Notes: generated from the letters alone by a model not told the origin. Numbered from the stretch's first letter, positions 22,775-34,900 are shown. The stretch is DNA of 64,000 nucleotides from Panthera uncia (GCF_023721935.1 NW_026057588.1:10205195-10269194), one strand, 5' to 3'. A program made the numbers and translations.

Positions 22775-22961
22775 GGGGTCAGCTGACTTTTTCTATAAAG
22801 GGCCAGATAATGAGTATTTTAGACTTTGCAAGGCCGTATGCCCTCTGTTGCAACTATTCTGCCATTGTAGTATGCAAGCAGCCATAAATAGATGAGCATG
22901 TTTCAGTAAAACTTTATTTGCAGAGACAGGCAATGGGCTGTAGTTTGCTGACCCCTGGTCT
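22775..22961 (+). mobile_element. hAT-type DNA transposon fossil with terminal inverted repeats
   Basis: The ends CAGGGGTCAGCTGAC and GTTTGCTGACCCCTG form terminal inverted repeats around a body with AAAGGGCCAGATAATGAGTA and TAAAACTTTATTTGCA, a common Charlie-type (hAT) non-autonomous element. Flanks GTCTGTAGTG and GTCTATGGTG look like an 8-10 base target duplication. It lies in the FBXO46 intron. Confidence 0.7.
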
Positions 22962-23955
22962 ATGGTGACGTGGGAGGTTGGAGGTTTGGGGAGGTTGGAG
23001 GTTTGGAGAGTATTTTGGTTTCAAGATGCCTGGAGGGAGATGGACCCAGGGAATGATTGAGATGGAGGGATGTGCTGCCTGGTGGTCCCGCAGTGCGAAG
23101 CGATCACGCCAGACTCAGTGGCAGAATTGTCTCCAGAGTAGGTCATGCACAAAGTCGTTGCAAAATAAAACGGTCGTCATTAAGAGAGCCCTGAATTGAA
23201 AAGTCCCGAAACCAAGTTTGAGGGCCTGGTGTTACGCTAAGTAAACCCTTCCCCACTCAGTTGACCTGTGTCCACCAGAGCAGGCCTTCTTATCCCGGAG
23301 GTCTGTGGCTGTGCCTAACGGAATTAATCACCTGCACGGTCTTGTGCGAGTGTGTGCGTTCTTTCTGGGCGAGGACACACAGCTTTGAGGGTGTCTCAGG
23401 GAGCCCCACGACTTGAACAAAGTGAAGAGCTGATTTCTTAAGGGCCTGGCTGGCTGTGACCTTGGATTTTCTCCCCCTGCCCAGCCTACCTCATTCCTTC
23501 CTCCGTGGACTCAAGTAGCCGTAGCTGTGGGTAGGGCTGGGAATTCTTGTCTTTTGAGGAACTGGCTGTTGGGTGAGCAAGGAGACAAAGGAGGACCTGT
23601 CAGTTGCTACTTTCACTAGAGTCCAGGGTTATGGTAGCAGGAGGCCTCTGGATCGTGAGTGAGGGCAGTCGGGCCACAGAGTATGACCTGCACGGTTGCG
23701 ACAGGCTGCCGGCTCTGGTTACCTTCTGGGTGTTTAAAGACCGGCTCTCATCCCCTCTGCAGCCCTCCCTTTGCTCACCTGTGCAGCGGGGCAGGAGTAG
23801 AGTTCTCAGTGGTCTAAGTTGGTCTGTCCCCTCAGAAGAGGTTGAGGCCAGGGTGGTAGGAGGAGGGCAAGCTATTCCCCCAGCTCCCCAACCTCCTCTT
23901 CCCTGTCTCCAGGTGGCCTGCGGAGCCTCCCCTGACCATCCGGGCAGGTCCTGAA

Positions 23956-23964
23956 ATGCGGTGA
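23956..23964 (+). promoter_or_regulatory. Two-codon uORF in the FBXO46 leader
   Basis: ATG CGG TGA sits in the leader 31 bases before the FBXO46 start. It follows by one base the stop (23952-23954) of a longer frame that opens at the upstream exon's terminal ATG when the two exons are spliced. Such minimal uORFs can slow re-initiation; any effect here is inference. Confidence 0.45.
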
Positions 23965-23994
23965 ACCCCGGCCTGTCTGCTACCGTTTCCCAGG

Positions 23995-25806
23995 ATGGAC
24001 CGCAGCGGCCTCCTGCCCTTCCAGCTCTGGTGCCCCCGGCCCTTTGGCACCTACTCCCAGAACCAGCCGCGCCCGCCTGCCGCGGCCCTCAAGCCATCAG
24101 CCTGCCCGGAGCCGGGCAGCGGGGCCGAGCCAGACCACGGGCCTGCCCACTCAGAGAACACCCCGCCCACCTTGGCCACGGAGGCCCCTGCCTCCCAGCC
24201 TGCCCCGCTCCTCTCCGCAGCAGCTGCTGGCGATGAGGGGCGAGTCCTGCTGGACACGTGGTACGTGATCAAGCCCGGGAATACAAAGGAGAAGGTGGCC
24301 TTCTTTGTGGCCCACCAGTGTGGGGGGGGCAGCCGGGCCAGCTCCATGAAGGTCAAGGGGCACTGGGGCAGTGACAGCTCCAAGGCCAAGCGGAGGAGGC
24401 GCTGTCTTGAGCCTACTAAGGCTCCACCGGACCCAGGGGGCCGAGAGGGGCCCCCTGCCGCTGAAGGAGCCCCAGCCTCAGCTGGTGAGGATGTAGACCT
24501 GCTCTCTGTGGCCGAGATGGTGGCCCTGGTGGAACAGCGGGCCGCCCTGGCCCTGCAGAACTACCCACGCCCCGGCACCCCGGCGCCTGTGGTCTTCGTG
24601 TCGGCTGAGCAGGGTGGGCCTGCCAAAGGGCTGGGGTCCGAGCGGAGGTCTGGTGGTGGGGACTGCAGCCGCGTAGCTGAGGCAGTGGCCCACTTTGAGG
24701 CCCAGCGGGACAGCCCTCCAGCCAAAGGCCTCCGCAAAGAGGAGCGGCCTGGGCCCGGCCCAGGGGAGGTGCGCATCGCCTTTCGCATCTCCAACGGCCG
24801 AGAGCCCCGGGCGCCCGACGGCAGCTTGCCCAACGGGAGCAGCGGCCGGCCCGGTTGTGCCTACCCCGGCAGCCCAGGCCCCGGGGCCCGAGCCAAGGAC
24901 AAGATCACCTGTGACCTGTACCAGCTCATCAGCCCCTCTCGGGATGCCCTGCCCAGCAATGTGGAGTTCCTTCTGGCTCGGGCGGATGAAGCCAGCGAGG
25001 GGGAGAGCCCGGTCCCTGCCAGGCCTGAGGACACTCCCCCGGCGCCCCCTCCGCCCCCTGCCCGGGACTGCGGCGCGTCAGGCTTCCACGTGGACGTGGT
25101 AGTGACGGGTGTGGTGGACGAGTGCATCTTCTTTGGCAAGGATGGCACCAAGAATGTGAAAGAGGAGACGGTGTGCCTGACGGTCAGCCCCGAGGAGCCG
25201 CCCCCACCGGGCCAGCTCTTCTTCCTCCAGTCCCGGGGTCCGGACGGGCCCCCCGAGCCGCCCCCAGCCGACTCCCCCACCACCGCGCCAGGCCCGGACG
25301 ACGCCGAGGGGACAGCGGACACCTCCCTGTGCCGCCTGTATCGGCACGTGTCGCACGACTTCCTGGAGATCCGCTTCAAGATCCAGCGGCTGCTGGAGCC
25401 GCGGCAGTACATGCTGCTGCTGCCCGAGCACGTGCTGGTGAAGATCTTCAGCTTCCTGCCCACGCGGGCCCTGGCGGCCCTCAAGTGCACCTGCCACCAC
25501 TTCAAGGGCATCATTGAGGCGTTCGGTGTGCGGGCCACAGACTCGCGCTGGAGCCGCGACCCCCTGTATCGCGATGACCCTTGCAAGCAGTGCCGCAAGA
25601 GATACGAGAAGGGTGACGTGTCGCTCTGCCGCTGGCACCCGAAGCCCTACCACCACGACCTGCCTTACGGACGTTCCTACTGGATGTGCTGCCGCCGAGC
25701 GGACCGCGAGACGCCTGGCTGCCGCCTGGGTCTGCACGATAACAACTGGGTGCTGCCCTGCAACGGGCCGGGCGGGGGCCGGGCCGGCCGGGAGGAAGGG
25801 AGGTGA
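23995..25806 (+). CDS. FBXO46: F-box only protein 46, complete single-exon coding region
   Basis: An uninterrupted 603-codon frame starts MDRSGLLPFQLWCPRPFGTY and has the length I know for mammalian FBXO46. The start has a strong context (A at -3, G at +4). The N-terminal two thirds are Pro/Gly-rich and probably disordered, with a basic KAKRRRR stretch near residue 130. An F-box lies at about residues 471-515 (LPEHVLVKIFSFLPTRALAALKC type) and should bind SKP1 in an SCF ubiquitin ligase. A conserved Cys/His-rich tail follows (about 530-576, beginning CKQCRKR), perhaps for metal or substrate binding. The whole coding region sits in the last exon, whose likely acceptor is at 23911-23912. High GC makes several long antisense and shifted frames here, which are shadows. 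The family assignment is from sequence recognition; the substrate cannot be told from this DNA. Confidence 0.97.
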   Translation: MDRSGLLPFQLWCPRPFGTYSQNQPRPPAAALKPSACPEPGSGAEPDHGPAHSENTPPTLATEAPASQPAPLLSAAAAGDEGRVLLDTWYVIKPGNTKEKVAFFVAHQCGGGSRASSMKVKGHWGSDSSKAKRRRRCLEPTKAPPDPGGREGPPAAEGAPASAGEDVDLLSVAEMVALVEQRAALALQNYPRPGTPAPVVFVSAEQGGPAKGLGSERRSGGGDCSRVAEAVAHFEAQRDSPPAKGLRKEERPGPGPGEVRIAFRISNGREPRAPDGSLPNGSSGRPGCAYPGSPGPGARAKDKITCDLYQLISPSRDALPSNVEFLLARADEASEGESPVPARPEDTPPAPPPPPARDCGASGFHVDVVVTGVVDECIFFGKDGTKNVKEETVCLTVSPEEPPPPGQLFFLQSRGPDGPPEPPPADSPTTAPGPDDAEGTADTSLCRLYRHVSHDFLEIRFKIQRLLEPRQYMLLLPEHVLVKIFSFLPTRALAALKCTCHHFKGIIEAFGVRATDSRWSRDPLYRDDPCKQCRKRYEKGDVSLCRWHPKPYHHDLPYGRSYWMCCRRADRETPGCRLGLHDNNWVLPCNGPGGGRAGREEGR

Positions 25807-26383
25807 AGCCGGGGGAGGGGTGGGGGGAGAGCCCACCGTGCCCACCCCTCCCCCTGCCCCCTGGGAGCCCAGGGCCAGGACTGGGTCACCCTCCAGGCGG
25901 TGTCGATCCCCTTCCAGAACCGAGATGGGGTTCAGGGGGATGATTGAGAAGGCACTCCGATCGACCGACCCCTATTGGTTTTCTACTCTTCAGACCCAGG
26001 GCCCGTGGACCCCTCGAGCAGGGTGGTTTTTATCAGCATCTCAATTTCTTCTCCGTTCAGCCCCAACACCCTCCTTGCCACTCTACACCCCAGGGACCCA
26101 CCAGCAGGGAGCAGACGGCAGCTAATTTTGGTACTACTTAAGGGTTCCCCCATTCTGGCCCCCTTCTGCTGCACCCCCGCCCCCATCCCATGCCAGCCAG
26201 TTCTTTGTCTCTGGAGCTGTGTTCTCCCAAGAGGCTGCAGCATGCAAAGCCAGTATCTCTCCTGACCTGCCACACCAGGGCTCACCCACCTCCTCTTTAG
26301 GAATTGGGGGCCATCAGATCACAGATCAGATGTGGCACTTTTCATGGCAACCTGCCATTTCTAGATGTTTTCCCCATTAAAAC

Positions 26384-26389
26384 AATAAA
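26384..26389 (+). terminator. FBXO46 poly(A) signal
   Basis: A canonical AATAAA lies 578 bases after the FBXO46 stop, directly before an A-run in the genome. The A-run also makes internal priming possible, so the true end could instead use the AATAAA at 26460. Confidence 0.6.
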
Positions 26390-27059
26390 AAAAAAAAAAA
26401 TCACTGTTTTCTTCTTAACCTAAAGCTACCAGTCTCTTCGCTTCCCCTAAAGAAGAGAAAATAAAGCTGAAATATAAAAATTCCCCATCTCCCATTATTT
26501 AAACTATTGCCATCGCTTCTCTACCCCCCCCCCCCAAAAAAAAAAAAAAAAGCTGTGAAGCCCTTTGCCTCGCTCTTGACAGCGTGGGGGGCCGGTGGGC
26601 AGGGACTGTGGGTTTGAATTTCCGGATTGTTTTTCCTTCCATTCTGGGTACTTGTTCAGGCATTGGGGTCTCTCCAGCCTCAGCCACGTGAGTTTCTTTA
26701 GAATCCTTTGGTCACCTGAGACCTTGATTTTTCAGGCAGTTTGGCCTGGGGTATTTTCATTTGTTCTGTTTGGGGTTTTTTGTGGTTTTTTTTTTTTGGT
26801 TTTGGATTTTCATCCTTGTGGTTCTGGAAGCTTCTGGTGTGTGGCATCTGACCAGTTTTGAATTGGTCCTTTCTATAAAATCAATATTTATAAGGCTGGG
26901 CCCGGACTGGTTTGTGTGTTGTTTAGGGAGGGGGTTGGAGAGAGGAGGGAGCCCTGGGCCACTGCATGGTGAGCTGGAAAAGACTGAGAAAAGAATCGTT
27001 AGCCAAGTCCCTTAGCTTGAGATTGTTTTTGACTCTCCTTCGTCTGTGTCCATTTGGAT

Positions 27060-27360
27060 TCAAAAATCTCAACGTTATTAGTAGCTCAAACAAGATAGTT
27101 TTTATCTCTTTAGAAATCCAGGATGGGCACGTATGGTGGCCCTGAAGTCATCAGGAACCCAGGCTGCTTCTGGCTCACTATTCTTTGGCTGTGGCCCCCA
27201 TCCTCATGGTCTAAGATGGCTGCTAGAACTCCAGCCATCATTATTTTGCAGGAAGAGAAGACTCCTTCCTCCCAGAACTACTGCGCCATACAACATTTCA
27301 TTAGTCACAGCTTAAGCCACATGGAAGGGCTGCAAGGGAGACTGGGAAATGTTGTGCCTT
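27060..27360. mobile_element. Ancient L1-like interspersed repeat
   Basis: Phrases such as CATCAGGAACCCAGGCT, AAGATGGCTGCTAGAACTCC and GCTGCAAGGGAGACTGGGAA recur across mammalian genomes in old L1 3' regions. No coding capacity is seen. Confidence 0.4.
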
Positions 27361-28004
27361 AGCTGGTACATCATGCCCAACAACAAAAAACGTATTTTAC
27401 TAAAGATTCCTGTGTTCCCCATAATTGAAGCTTTAAAATCCTCACTTATTTACTAAATAAGAAGAGGAATTAAGTCACTGAAACAATTCAAGTATAAAGG
27501 AAGAGAGAAGAATGGATATTGAGAGCCAATTAACGGTCTCTGACATTCTCATCAGGGTATAAAAATGACCGGAGAGACTAGGCTACATCACGGTCGTTAT
27601 TTAATACTTAGATTTTGGAATCAAAGAGAGCTGGGTTTGAGTCTTGGCTTGGCTTTGTGGGCCAGTTTTCTGGAGGGAGAGACCAGATTATTTGGATTCT
27701 TCTGCTGAAAAGAGGTAGTTAAAAAATCGTAAAAGCATCAAATAGCCAATATAACACAGTTAAAGGACACATCACGCCAGAAATTTAAGGGAAAGGTACA
27801 TGGGACATGGAAGCTACTTTTGCTCTGAGGGCATTTGCTTATGCCAACAAACTTGAGTTGTCCTTGAGGGACAAGCACACAGAAGTCAAGGCCAAGCCTG
27901 CCCAAGGTGGGAAATCTCACAGGAGCTGGGATCCCACCAAACTACAAGCTCCAGTAAGGATGACCCAGAAGACTGCAGAGAAGATGTTCTAAACACTGAG
28001 GGGA

Positions 28005-28193
28005 TGGGCGCCTGGGTGGCCCTGTCAGTGAAGCACCCGACTTTGGCTCAGGTCATGACCTCACAGTTCGTGAGTTCAAGCCCCGTGTTAGGCTCTGTGC
28101 TGACAGCTCAGAGCCTGGAGGCTGTTTGAGATTCTGTGTCTCTCTCTCTCTCTCAAAAATAAACATTAAAAAAATTTTTTTTTTTTTTTAAAT
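28005..28193 (+). mobile_element. CAN-SINE with TSD
   Basis: TSD AACACTGAGGGGA at 27992-28004 and 28194-28206. Confidence 0.94.
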
Positions 28194-28769
28194 AACACTG
28201 AGGGGAGCACAAGACCAAAGGAGAGAAAAAAGTGAACCCCAAGAATTCATGGACACAGGCTGGCCCTTGGCTCAGGTGTGTGGCCCAGGTTTGTATCATC
28301 TGTGTTGCAGGGTACTTCTTAGCTGAGACGTCTGGCAGAAACAAACATAAATCCTCTGGGGTAAGGAACTGTCATCCAGAATGCCCACGAGTGATTTTTC
28401 AGACAATGACTAGTAGACAGTCACAGACAACAGCAGAAGCAGACTCACAAAGGCTTCACAGGGTGAACCGGTCAGGCACAGATTAGAATACATCCCCCCT
28501 TCCCGAAAGTTCAAGTTAATTCACCTCGCCTTTACACAAGGTCTACATTAGTACGGTAACGGCTCTTTTCGTAAAAGTGAAAATCTTCAGATCTCTTTCC
28601 TTTAGTGAAAATAGGTACCAGTGTAGGTCTTTTTGTAAAAGTGCCATGGTGGGACATGAACTTTTGGAAAGCAGGGGATACTCTTTGTGGCTTATAGGTT
28701 TCATAGGATTGCTCTATACAAGAGCTTGGAAATCTGGGGGGTGGGGGAGTGGGCGGAAAGAAGCCACAG

Positions 28770-28979
28770 GAGCGCCTGGGTGGCTTAGTTGGTTAAGCGT
28801 CCAACTAAGCTCATGTCCCGATCTCACGGCTCGTGAGTTCGAGCCCCACATTGGGCTCTGTGTTGACAGCTCACAGCCTGGAGCCTGCTTCGGATTCTGT
28901 GTCTCCCTCTCTCTCTGCCCCTCCTCCACTCATGTGCATGCGTGCTCTCTCTCTCTCAAAAATAAACATTTTTAAAAAG
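28770..28979 (+). mobile_element. CAN-SINE abutting an L1 3' end
   Basis: A complete copy whose tail runs straight into L1 3' UTR. The pair is flanked by AGCCACAG. Confidence 0.9.
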
Positions 28980-29168
28980 GGGGGTGGGGGAGAGGGGAAA
29001 ATGGGTGATGGGCACTGAGGGGGGCACTTACAGGGATAAGCACTGGATGTTGTATGTAAGCGATGAACCACAGGAATCTACCCCAAAAACCAAGAGCACG
29101 CTTTACACGCTGTATGTTAGCCAATTTGACAACAGATTATATTAAATAACAATAACAGGGAAAAAAAA
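28980..29168 (+). mobile_element. L1 3' UTR fragment (carnivore type)
   Basis: GGGTGATGGGCACTGAGG and the following bases to an A-rich tail match the 3' end of carnivore L1. It abuts a SINE on its left, and the two together are flanked by AGCCACAG (28762-28769 and 29170-29177). Confidence 0.7.
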
Positions 29169-29179
29169 GAGCCACAGAC

Positions 29180-31290
29180 TCAATAACCCAAAGTAAAAAC
29201 TCAATAGCTGGGCTAAACAGCAAATAAGACATGACTGAAAACAGATTTGTTGAACTAGAGCTAGGTCTGGAAAGTTAGCACAGAGACAAAAAAGAGACAC
29301 ACACAAAAATATGAAAGAATGTCATGGAGAATACAATGTCTAACATATTCAGTTGACCTTCTAGAATCAGAAGAGACAATGGTACAAAGGTAATATTTAA
29401 AGACAGGATGGTTGGCGAATCCTAGACTGATGAATGACACCAACAAGCCCAAATAATTATAAGCAGAGCGAATTAAAAAAAAAAAGTGCCCCTAGACACG
29501 TCGCATGAATGTGTCCGGCTACGTGACCTATAGCCATTGATTTCTCTGAAGCTGTTTGTTCAAGTGCAAAATGAGAATACTGACCCTTCTTCGAAAGATC
29601 GATGTGTGAGTCATCGGCACCTGGATTGCTCAACAGGTGTATTTCAGATAAACCTAGCGGCCCCTCCAGAGTTGCAAAACCGGAAAGCCCCTAGTTTGGG
29701 GGACAAGTGGGAGCTGCGGAAGAACACCTGGCCAAGCACCAGCAGCCTCATCTGTGAAATGGGGCTAAGGATCCCTGTCCCAGATTCAAGGGTGAAATGT
29801 GCATCAGGCCTCCCTGCCCGGTGCCTGGTACTCAGTACACCCCACTGGGAGGTCTTGCAGGAGACGTAGAGAGCCCGGGGTGTGTAACTGAACACACGGC
29901 TCCCCGTCTCTAACACCGAGGTGATGGTCTCCCCTCCCTTGGGGATGGCAGTGAGGCTAAGGGGAGATGAAACCCTCTCGAGTGCTTGGCACTGTGGGTA
30001 ACACACAAGAAATGAACAAACAGGAGCCGTGCCTGTGGCTTGGATCCAGGCCACCCTGGCTGTTGATAGAAGACACAGAACTTCCATTTCTAAACTCGAC
30101 TAGTGCCATGTCCACCTGTAAGAGGCCACCAGTGTCCCTCCAACCCCGCTCTAACTTGCAGTTAATTATGCGGCAGGAGGAGCTACTTTTTGTCAACCAT
30201 CTGTTGGGCCAGCACAGGTGATTTCTGGGAGATGAGACATGGGGTTAAGAGTGCAGTTGTGGGTGAGAACGTGGGCTCTGTAAACAATGGGGTATCATTC
30301 TCGGCCCTAGCCACTTCCTTTGCAAAATGAGAACCGAAATTGTACCTACCTCAGGACTTGGGCGGTGACTCCATGAGCCGATCTGTGTAAAGTGCTCACG
30401 GCGCCTGGCACACAGCAGGTGCCAGATGAAGGTCAGCTAGTGTGGAAAACCACGAACGAGGACCTATTTCTCCTCTCTCATTTGATATCCTGGGTTTCAG
30501 CCTGTGAGTTTTCTGGAGTCTTCTCCAGCCCCGAGCTGGCTCGGAAGGCCAGGGCTCACCTTCACTACGTAACTGCCTGCCGGGACTCCATCAAAGTCAC
30601 AAAACCAGCAGGCACAGAGCCCGGCAGAGGACTCCCTTTCTAGGCACCCTCCATTTTATGGTTTTCTTTTGAGTAGGTTTGCTAAGCTGTCGGGAACGCA
30701 CCTTAAGGACAGCATGTCTCCCCCAGCTTTATGGGGGATGGGAAGGCTTCCTCGGGTGCTCATTGCAAAGTCCCAGCCCCTCTCTGGAGTTCTGATTCAG
30801 CAAGTTTGGGTGGTGGTTGTGGGGCGGGGGGGAACGGGAGGAACCTGGGATTCTGAATTTTTGAATAAGCGCTCCACTTGAGCCTGAATATTAGGTAGGG
30901 TTGGGAAATACGTCCTCAACTGGAGTTGCAGTGACCCCCACCTTCTCACACTCCCACACCCACAACAGAAAGACAAAGGATGGTTTGGTAGACCTGGTGG
31001 GCAGTGAATCAAGGTCCGTCTTACTCCCTCCACGGACACACTCAAACTTGTCAAAACCAAGTGTTTCCCAATGTGACTTCTGAGGTACCCTAGTTCCACG
31101 AGCCTTGCAATAAAGGGGCTCCACGCTGAAATAGTTTGGGGGAAACAACACTGCATTCTGTCTTACTCTTGGAAATGTCACATTGTGCAATGAAGAAACT
31201 CCTTTAATGTCTCATCCCGCGTCTCTGATCCCCCTTTCTCATGCAACACCTAGTCATGCTAATTCTGCCGAATATGTTCCCCAGACACAC
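29180..31290. other. Intergenic DNA between FBXO46 and QPCTL
   Basis: 29180-29480 is A-rich and L1-like. 29500-30230 and 30440-31290 show no recognisable gene or clear repeat apart from the MIR at 30230-30440. Confidence 0.45.
30230..30440 (+). mobile_element. MIR
   Basis: TTGTACCTACCTCAGGACTTG, then GCGCCTGGCACACAGCAGGT. Confidence 0.7.
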
Positions 31291-31293
31291 TGG

Positions 31294-31299
31294 TTTATT
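31294..31299 (-). terminator. Possible QPCTL poly(A) signal
   Basis: AATAAA on the minus strand lies 467 bases past the QPCTL stop. It is the nearest canonical signal in that direction and gives a 3' UTR of about 0.5 kb. The intervening DNA shows no obvious repeat. Confidence 0.4.
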
Positions 31300-31765
31300 G
31301 CCCTTGGGTCTGGCAGACTCGAGCCCCCAAATATCGGCTTCCGTCTCCTCTGTTCCTGTTTACAAGCACGTCCCCTGTGGACCCCCCATGGCAATCCACT
31401 GACATCGTAAGAACATAAGCCACGGAGGATTCATTTGGTGGGGCGGTGCTGCTGGTCCAGATGCCTGGCCAAGGTCTGCTGACTCCAACCAAACAGCATT
31501 TGGTGCCTGTGAACCTTCAAACCAAGTGCTTCAGGACAGGGTCCGAGCTCTCATGCCTTTGGCTCTCGCCCCCACAGTGGCCTTGTCTCTTCCGTGTCTT
31601 TGAAGAGTGACAGCTTGAGACCATCAAAGGAAAGAGGATCTTCCGGTCATGGCATAAATAGAGCTGAAGAAAGGATCAGGCAGCCTGGCTTGAGCTCTGT
31701 TGGCTCCGGGTGCCCTTGGGACGTCCCAGCTGGACACTTCTCCTTCAGAGTCCGCCAAGGGGGGG

Positions 31766-31911
31766 CTAGAGCCCCAGATACTCAGCCAGGAACACGGCGA
31801 GGATGCGACTCAGGTTGTGCACCGTGGGGGGGTGCAGGTTGGCCTCCGAGTCGCCAGGCGTGTGCCAGACAGAGGGGAAGGGCATGGAGATGAGGTGGAG
31901 TATTGGGACCC
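31766..31911 (-). CDS. QPCTL: QPCTL coding exon 7 (terminal)
   Basis: It completes the split Gly codon and encodes the last 47 residues (VPILHLIS to AEYLGL) and TAG at 31768-31766. It holds the third zinc ligand, His352, in VWHTP. The acceptor is CTCCTACAG. Confidence 0.95.
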
Positions 31912-34900
31912 CTGTAGGAGAGAGGGGAGGCTTGGTCAGGCCGACGGCCGACCCAGGAGCCCAGACCCAGGCCCGGGCAAAGTTGTCTCACCCCCACCCA
32001 GAAGATACTGAGTCCCGGCCCTTGAAGAACTCTGAATGACGATTTTATGCACGTGAGGGCAAAGTGTTCGTTTGAAAAAACACATCTGGTGTATCTATTG
32101 TTCTCAGACACACATTAGAGAAACGGAATAGTTAATGGATTATGCAAAGACCAGACGAAGGGAAAGGGGCCTTTGAGTTTCCTTACCAGGTAGACTATTA
32201 GGCTGTTTTTCTGTTCTTTATTTATAGCTCGTACCTTTTAAAAAAAAAATTTGTTTAAAGCAATCTCTAGGCACGCGTGGGTGGCTCAGTCGGTTAAGCA
32301 TCTGACTTCGGCTCGGGTCACAATCTTGAGGTTCGTGGGTTTGAGCCCCACATCGGGCTCTGTGCTGATGGCTCAGAGCCTGGAGCCTGCTTTGGATTCT
32401 GTGTCTCTCTCTTTCTCTGCCCCTCCCTCGCTCACGTTTTGTCTCTGTCTCTCTCTCAAAAATAAATACATATGAAAAAAAAAAAAGTTTAAGGCAATCT
32501 CTAACACCCAGTGTGGGGCTCCAACTCACAACCCCAAGATCAAGAGTCAGATGCTCTATCTACTGAGCTAGTCAGCTGCCCTTAGCTTGTACTTTTATCA
32601 CACATGTTCTATTCTAGGCCCTACACTGAGGCCATACACATCCCCACACACCATTTTATCCCTGCAATAATCCTTTAGAGTAATCCTATATTTACCCCTA
32701 TTTCATAGACGAGGACACCCAGGCACAGAGGCAGGCACAGTGATTCGCCTAAGCTCCCGCCTCTAGTAAACCTGCACAGCAGTAACTGGAACCCAGGACA
32801 CCTGTCTCCTAAGTCTGTTTTCCTAATCCCTGCACTGCAATGAGTTCCTGTCCTCAGAACACTTTCTTCTGTGTTTGTCCATATCTGTCAATATCCAATA
32901 TCCTCTGTGTTTGTCAATATCTGTCCCCCCCCACACACTAGACAGGACCCAGGCAGATTATTGTCCATCACTGTATCCCTGACACCTGGCCCAGTACTGC
33001 AGTGGGAAATAGTCACTGAATGAATCAATAAAGAAGGCTCTGGAGGGGCACCTGCATGGCTCAGTCGGTTAAGGGTCTGACTCTTGGTTTCGGCTCAGGT
33101 TTGTGAGTTTGAGCCCCGCATCAGGCTCCGTGCTAACAGTGCGGATTCTCTCTCTCCCTCTCTCTCTGCCCCTCCCATGCTCATGCTCTCTCTCTCTCCA
33201 AAAGTAAATAAGTAAACTTAAAAAAAAAAAATCATTAAAACGGACTTCAAGCTGTATTACAAAGCTGGAATCATCAAAACAGTATAATACTAGCACAAAA
33301 ACAGACACTCAGATCAATGGAACAGAATAGAGAACCCAGAAATGGACCCACAAATGTTTGGCCAACTAATCTTGGACAAAGCAGGAAAGAATAGCCAATG
33401 GAATAAAGACAGTCTGTTCAGCAAATGTTGTTGGGAAAACTGGACAGCGACATGCAGAAGAATGAACCTGGACCACTTTCTTACACCAGACACAAAAATA
33501 AGCTCAAAATGGATGAAAGACCTAAATGTAAGACAGGAAGCCATCAAAATCCTTGAGGAGAAAGCAGGCAAAACCCTCCTTGACCTTGGCCGCAGCAACT
33601 TCTTATCCAACACGTCTCTGGAGGCAAGGGAAACGAAAGCAAAAATGAACTATTGGGACCTCATCAAAATAAAAAGCTTCTGCACAGCGAAGGAAACAAT
33701 CAGCAAAACTAAAAGGCAACTGACGGAATGGGAGAAGATATTTGCAAATGGCATGTCAGATAAAGAACTCATCAAACTCAACACCCAAAAAACCAAATAA
33801 TCCAGTGAAGAAATGGGCAAAAGACATGAATAGACACTTCTCCAAGGAAGACATCCAGATGGCCAACCGACACATGAAAAAATGCTCAACATCACTCATC
33901 GTCAGGGAAAGACAAGTCAAAACCACAATGAGATACCACCTCGCACCTGTCACAATGGCTAACATTAACAACTCAGGCAACAACGGATGTTGGCGAAGAT
34001 GCAGAGAAAGAGGATCTCTTTTGCATTGTTGGTGGGAAGGCAAACTGGTGCAGCCACTCTGGAAAACAGGATGGAGGTTCCTCAAAAAACTAAAAATAGA
34101 ACTACCCTACCACCCAGCAATTGCACTACTAGGCATTTATCCAAGGGATACATAGAGGTGTGCTGTTTCGAAGGGACACATGCACGCCAATGTCTATAGC
34201 AGCACTATCCACAATAGCCAAAGTATGGAAAGAGCCCAAATGTCCATCGACGGATGAATGGATAAAGAAGATGTGGTATGTAGATACAATGGAGTATTAC
34301 TTGGCAATCAAAAAGAATGAAATCTTGCCATTTGCAACGACGTGGATGGAACTGGAGGGTATCCTGCTAAGCGAAATTAGTCAGAGAAAGACAAATATCC
34401 TATGACTTCACTCATATGAGGACTTCAAGATATAAAACAGATGAACATAAGGGAAGGGAAACAAAAATAATCTAAAAACAGGAAAGGGGACAAAACATAA
34501 GAGACTCTTAAATATGGACAACAAACAGAGGGTTACTAGAGAGGTGTGGGAGGCAGGATGGGCTAAATGGGGAAGGGGCATTAAGGAATCTACTCCTGAA
34601 ATCATTGTTGCACTATATGATAACCAACTCGAATGTAAATTTAAAAAATAAATAAATAAGATAAATAAAAATGAAAAAAATAAATAAATAAAAGGTGCCC
34701 TAGAATCAGAAAAAAAAAAAAAAAAAAGATTTTAAAAAAAGGCACTGTAGGGGCGCCTGGGTGGCTCAGTCGGTTAAGCGGCCGACTTCGGCTCAGGTCA
34801 TGATCTCGCGGTCCGTGAGTTCGAGCCCCGCGTCGGGCTCTGTGCTGACAGCTCAGAGCCTGGAGCCTGTTTCGGATTCTGTGTCTCCCTCTCTCTGACC

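Larger units (their letters stand above)
23913..26410 (+). other. FBXO46: FBXO46 terminal exon (5' UTR part, CDS, 3' UTR)
   Basis: A pyrimidine-rich tract ending CTGTCTCCAG at 23912 is the best acceptor. It leaves 82 bases of 5' UTR before the start at 23995. A weaker AG at 23992-23993, directly before the ATG, is an alternative. The 3' UTR runs from 25807 to a poly(A) signal AATAAA at 26384-26389. A second AATAAA is at 26460-26465. Confidence 0.75.

Noticed and set aside
24861..25845. Long antisense frames (up to 255 codons) opposite FBXO46
   Set aside because: Shadows of a GC-rich coding exon; no recognisable protein.
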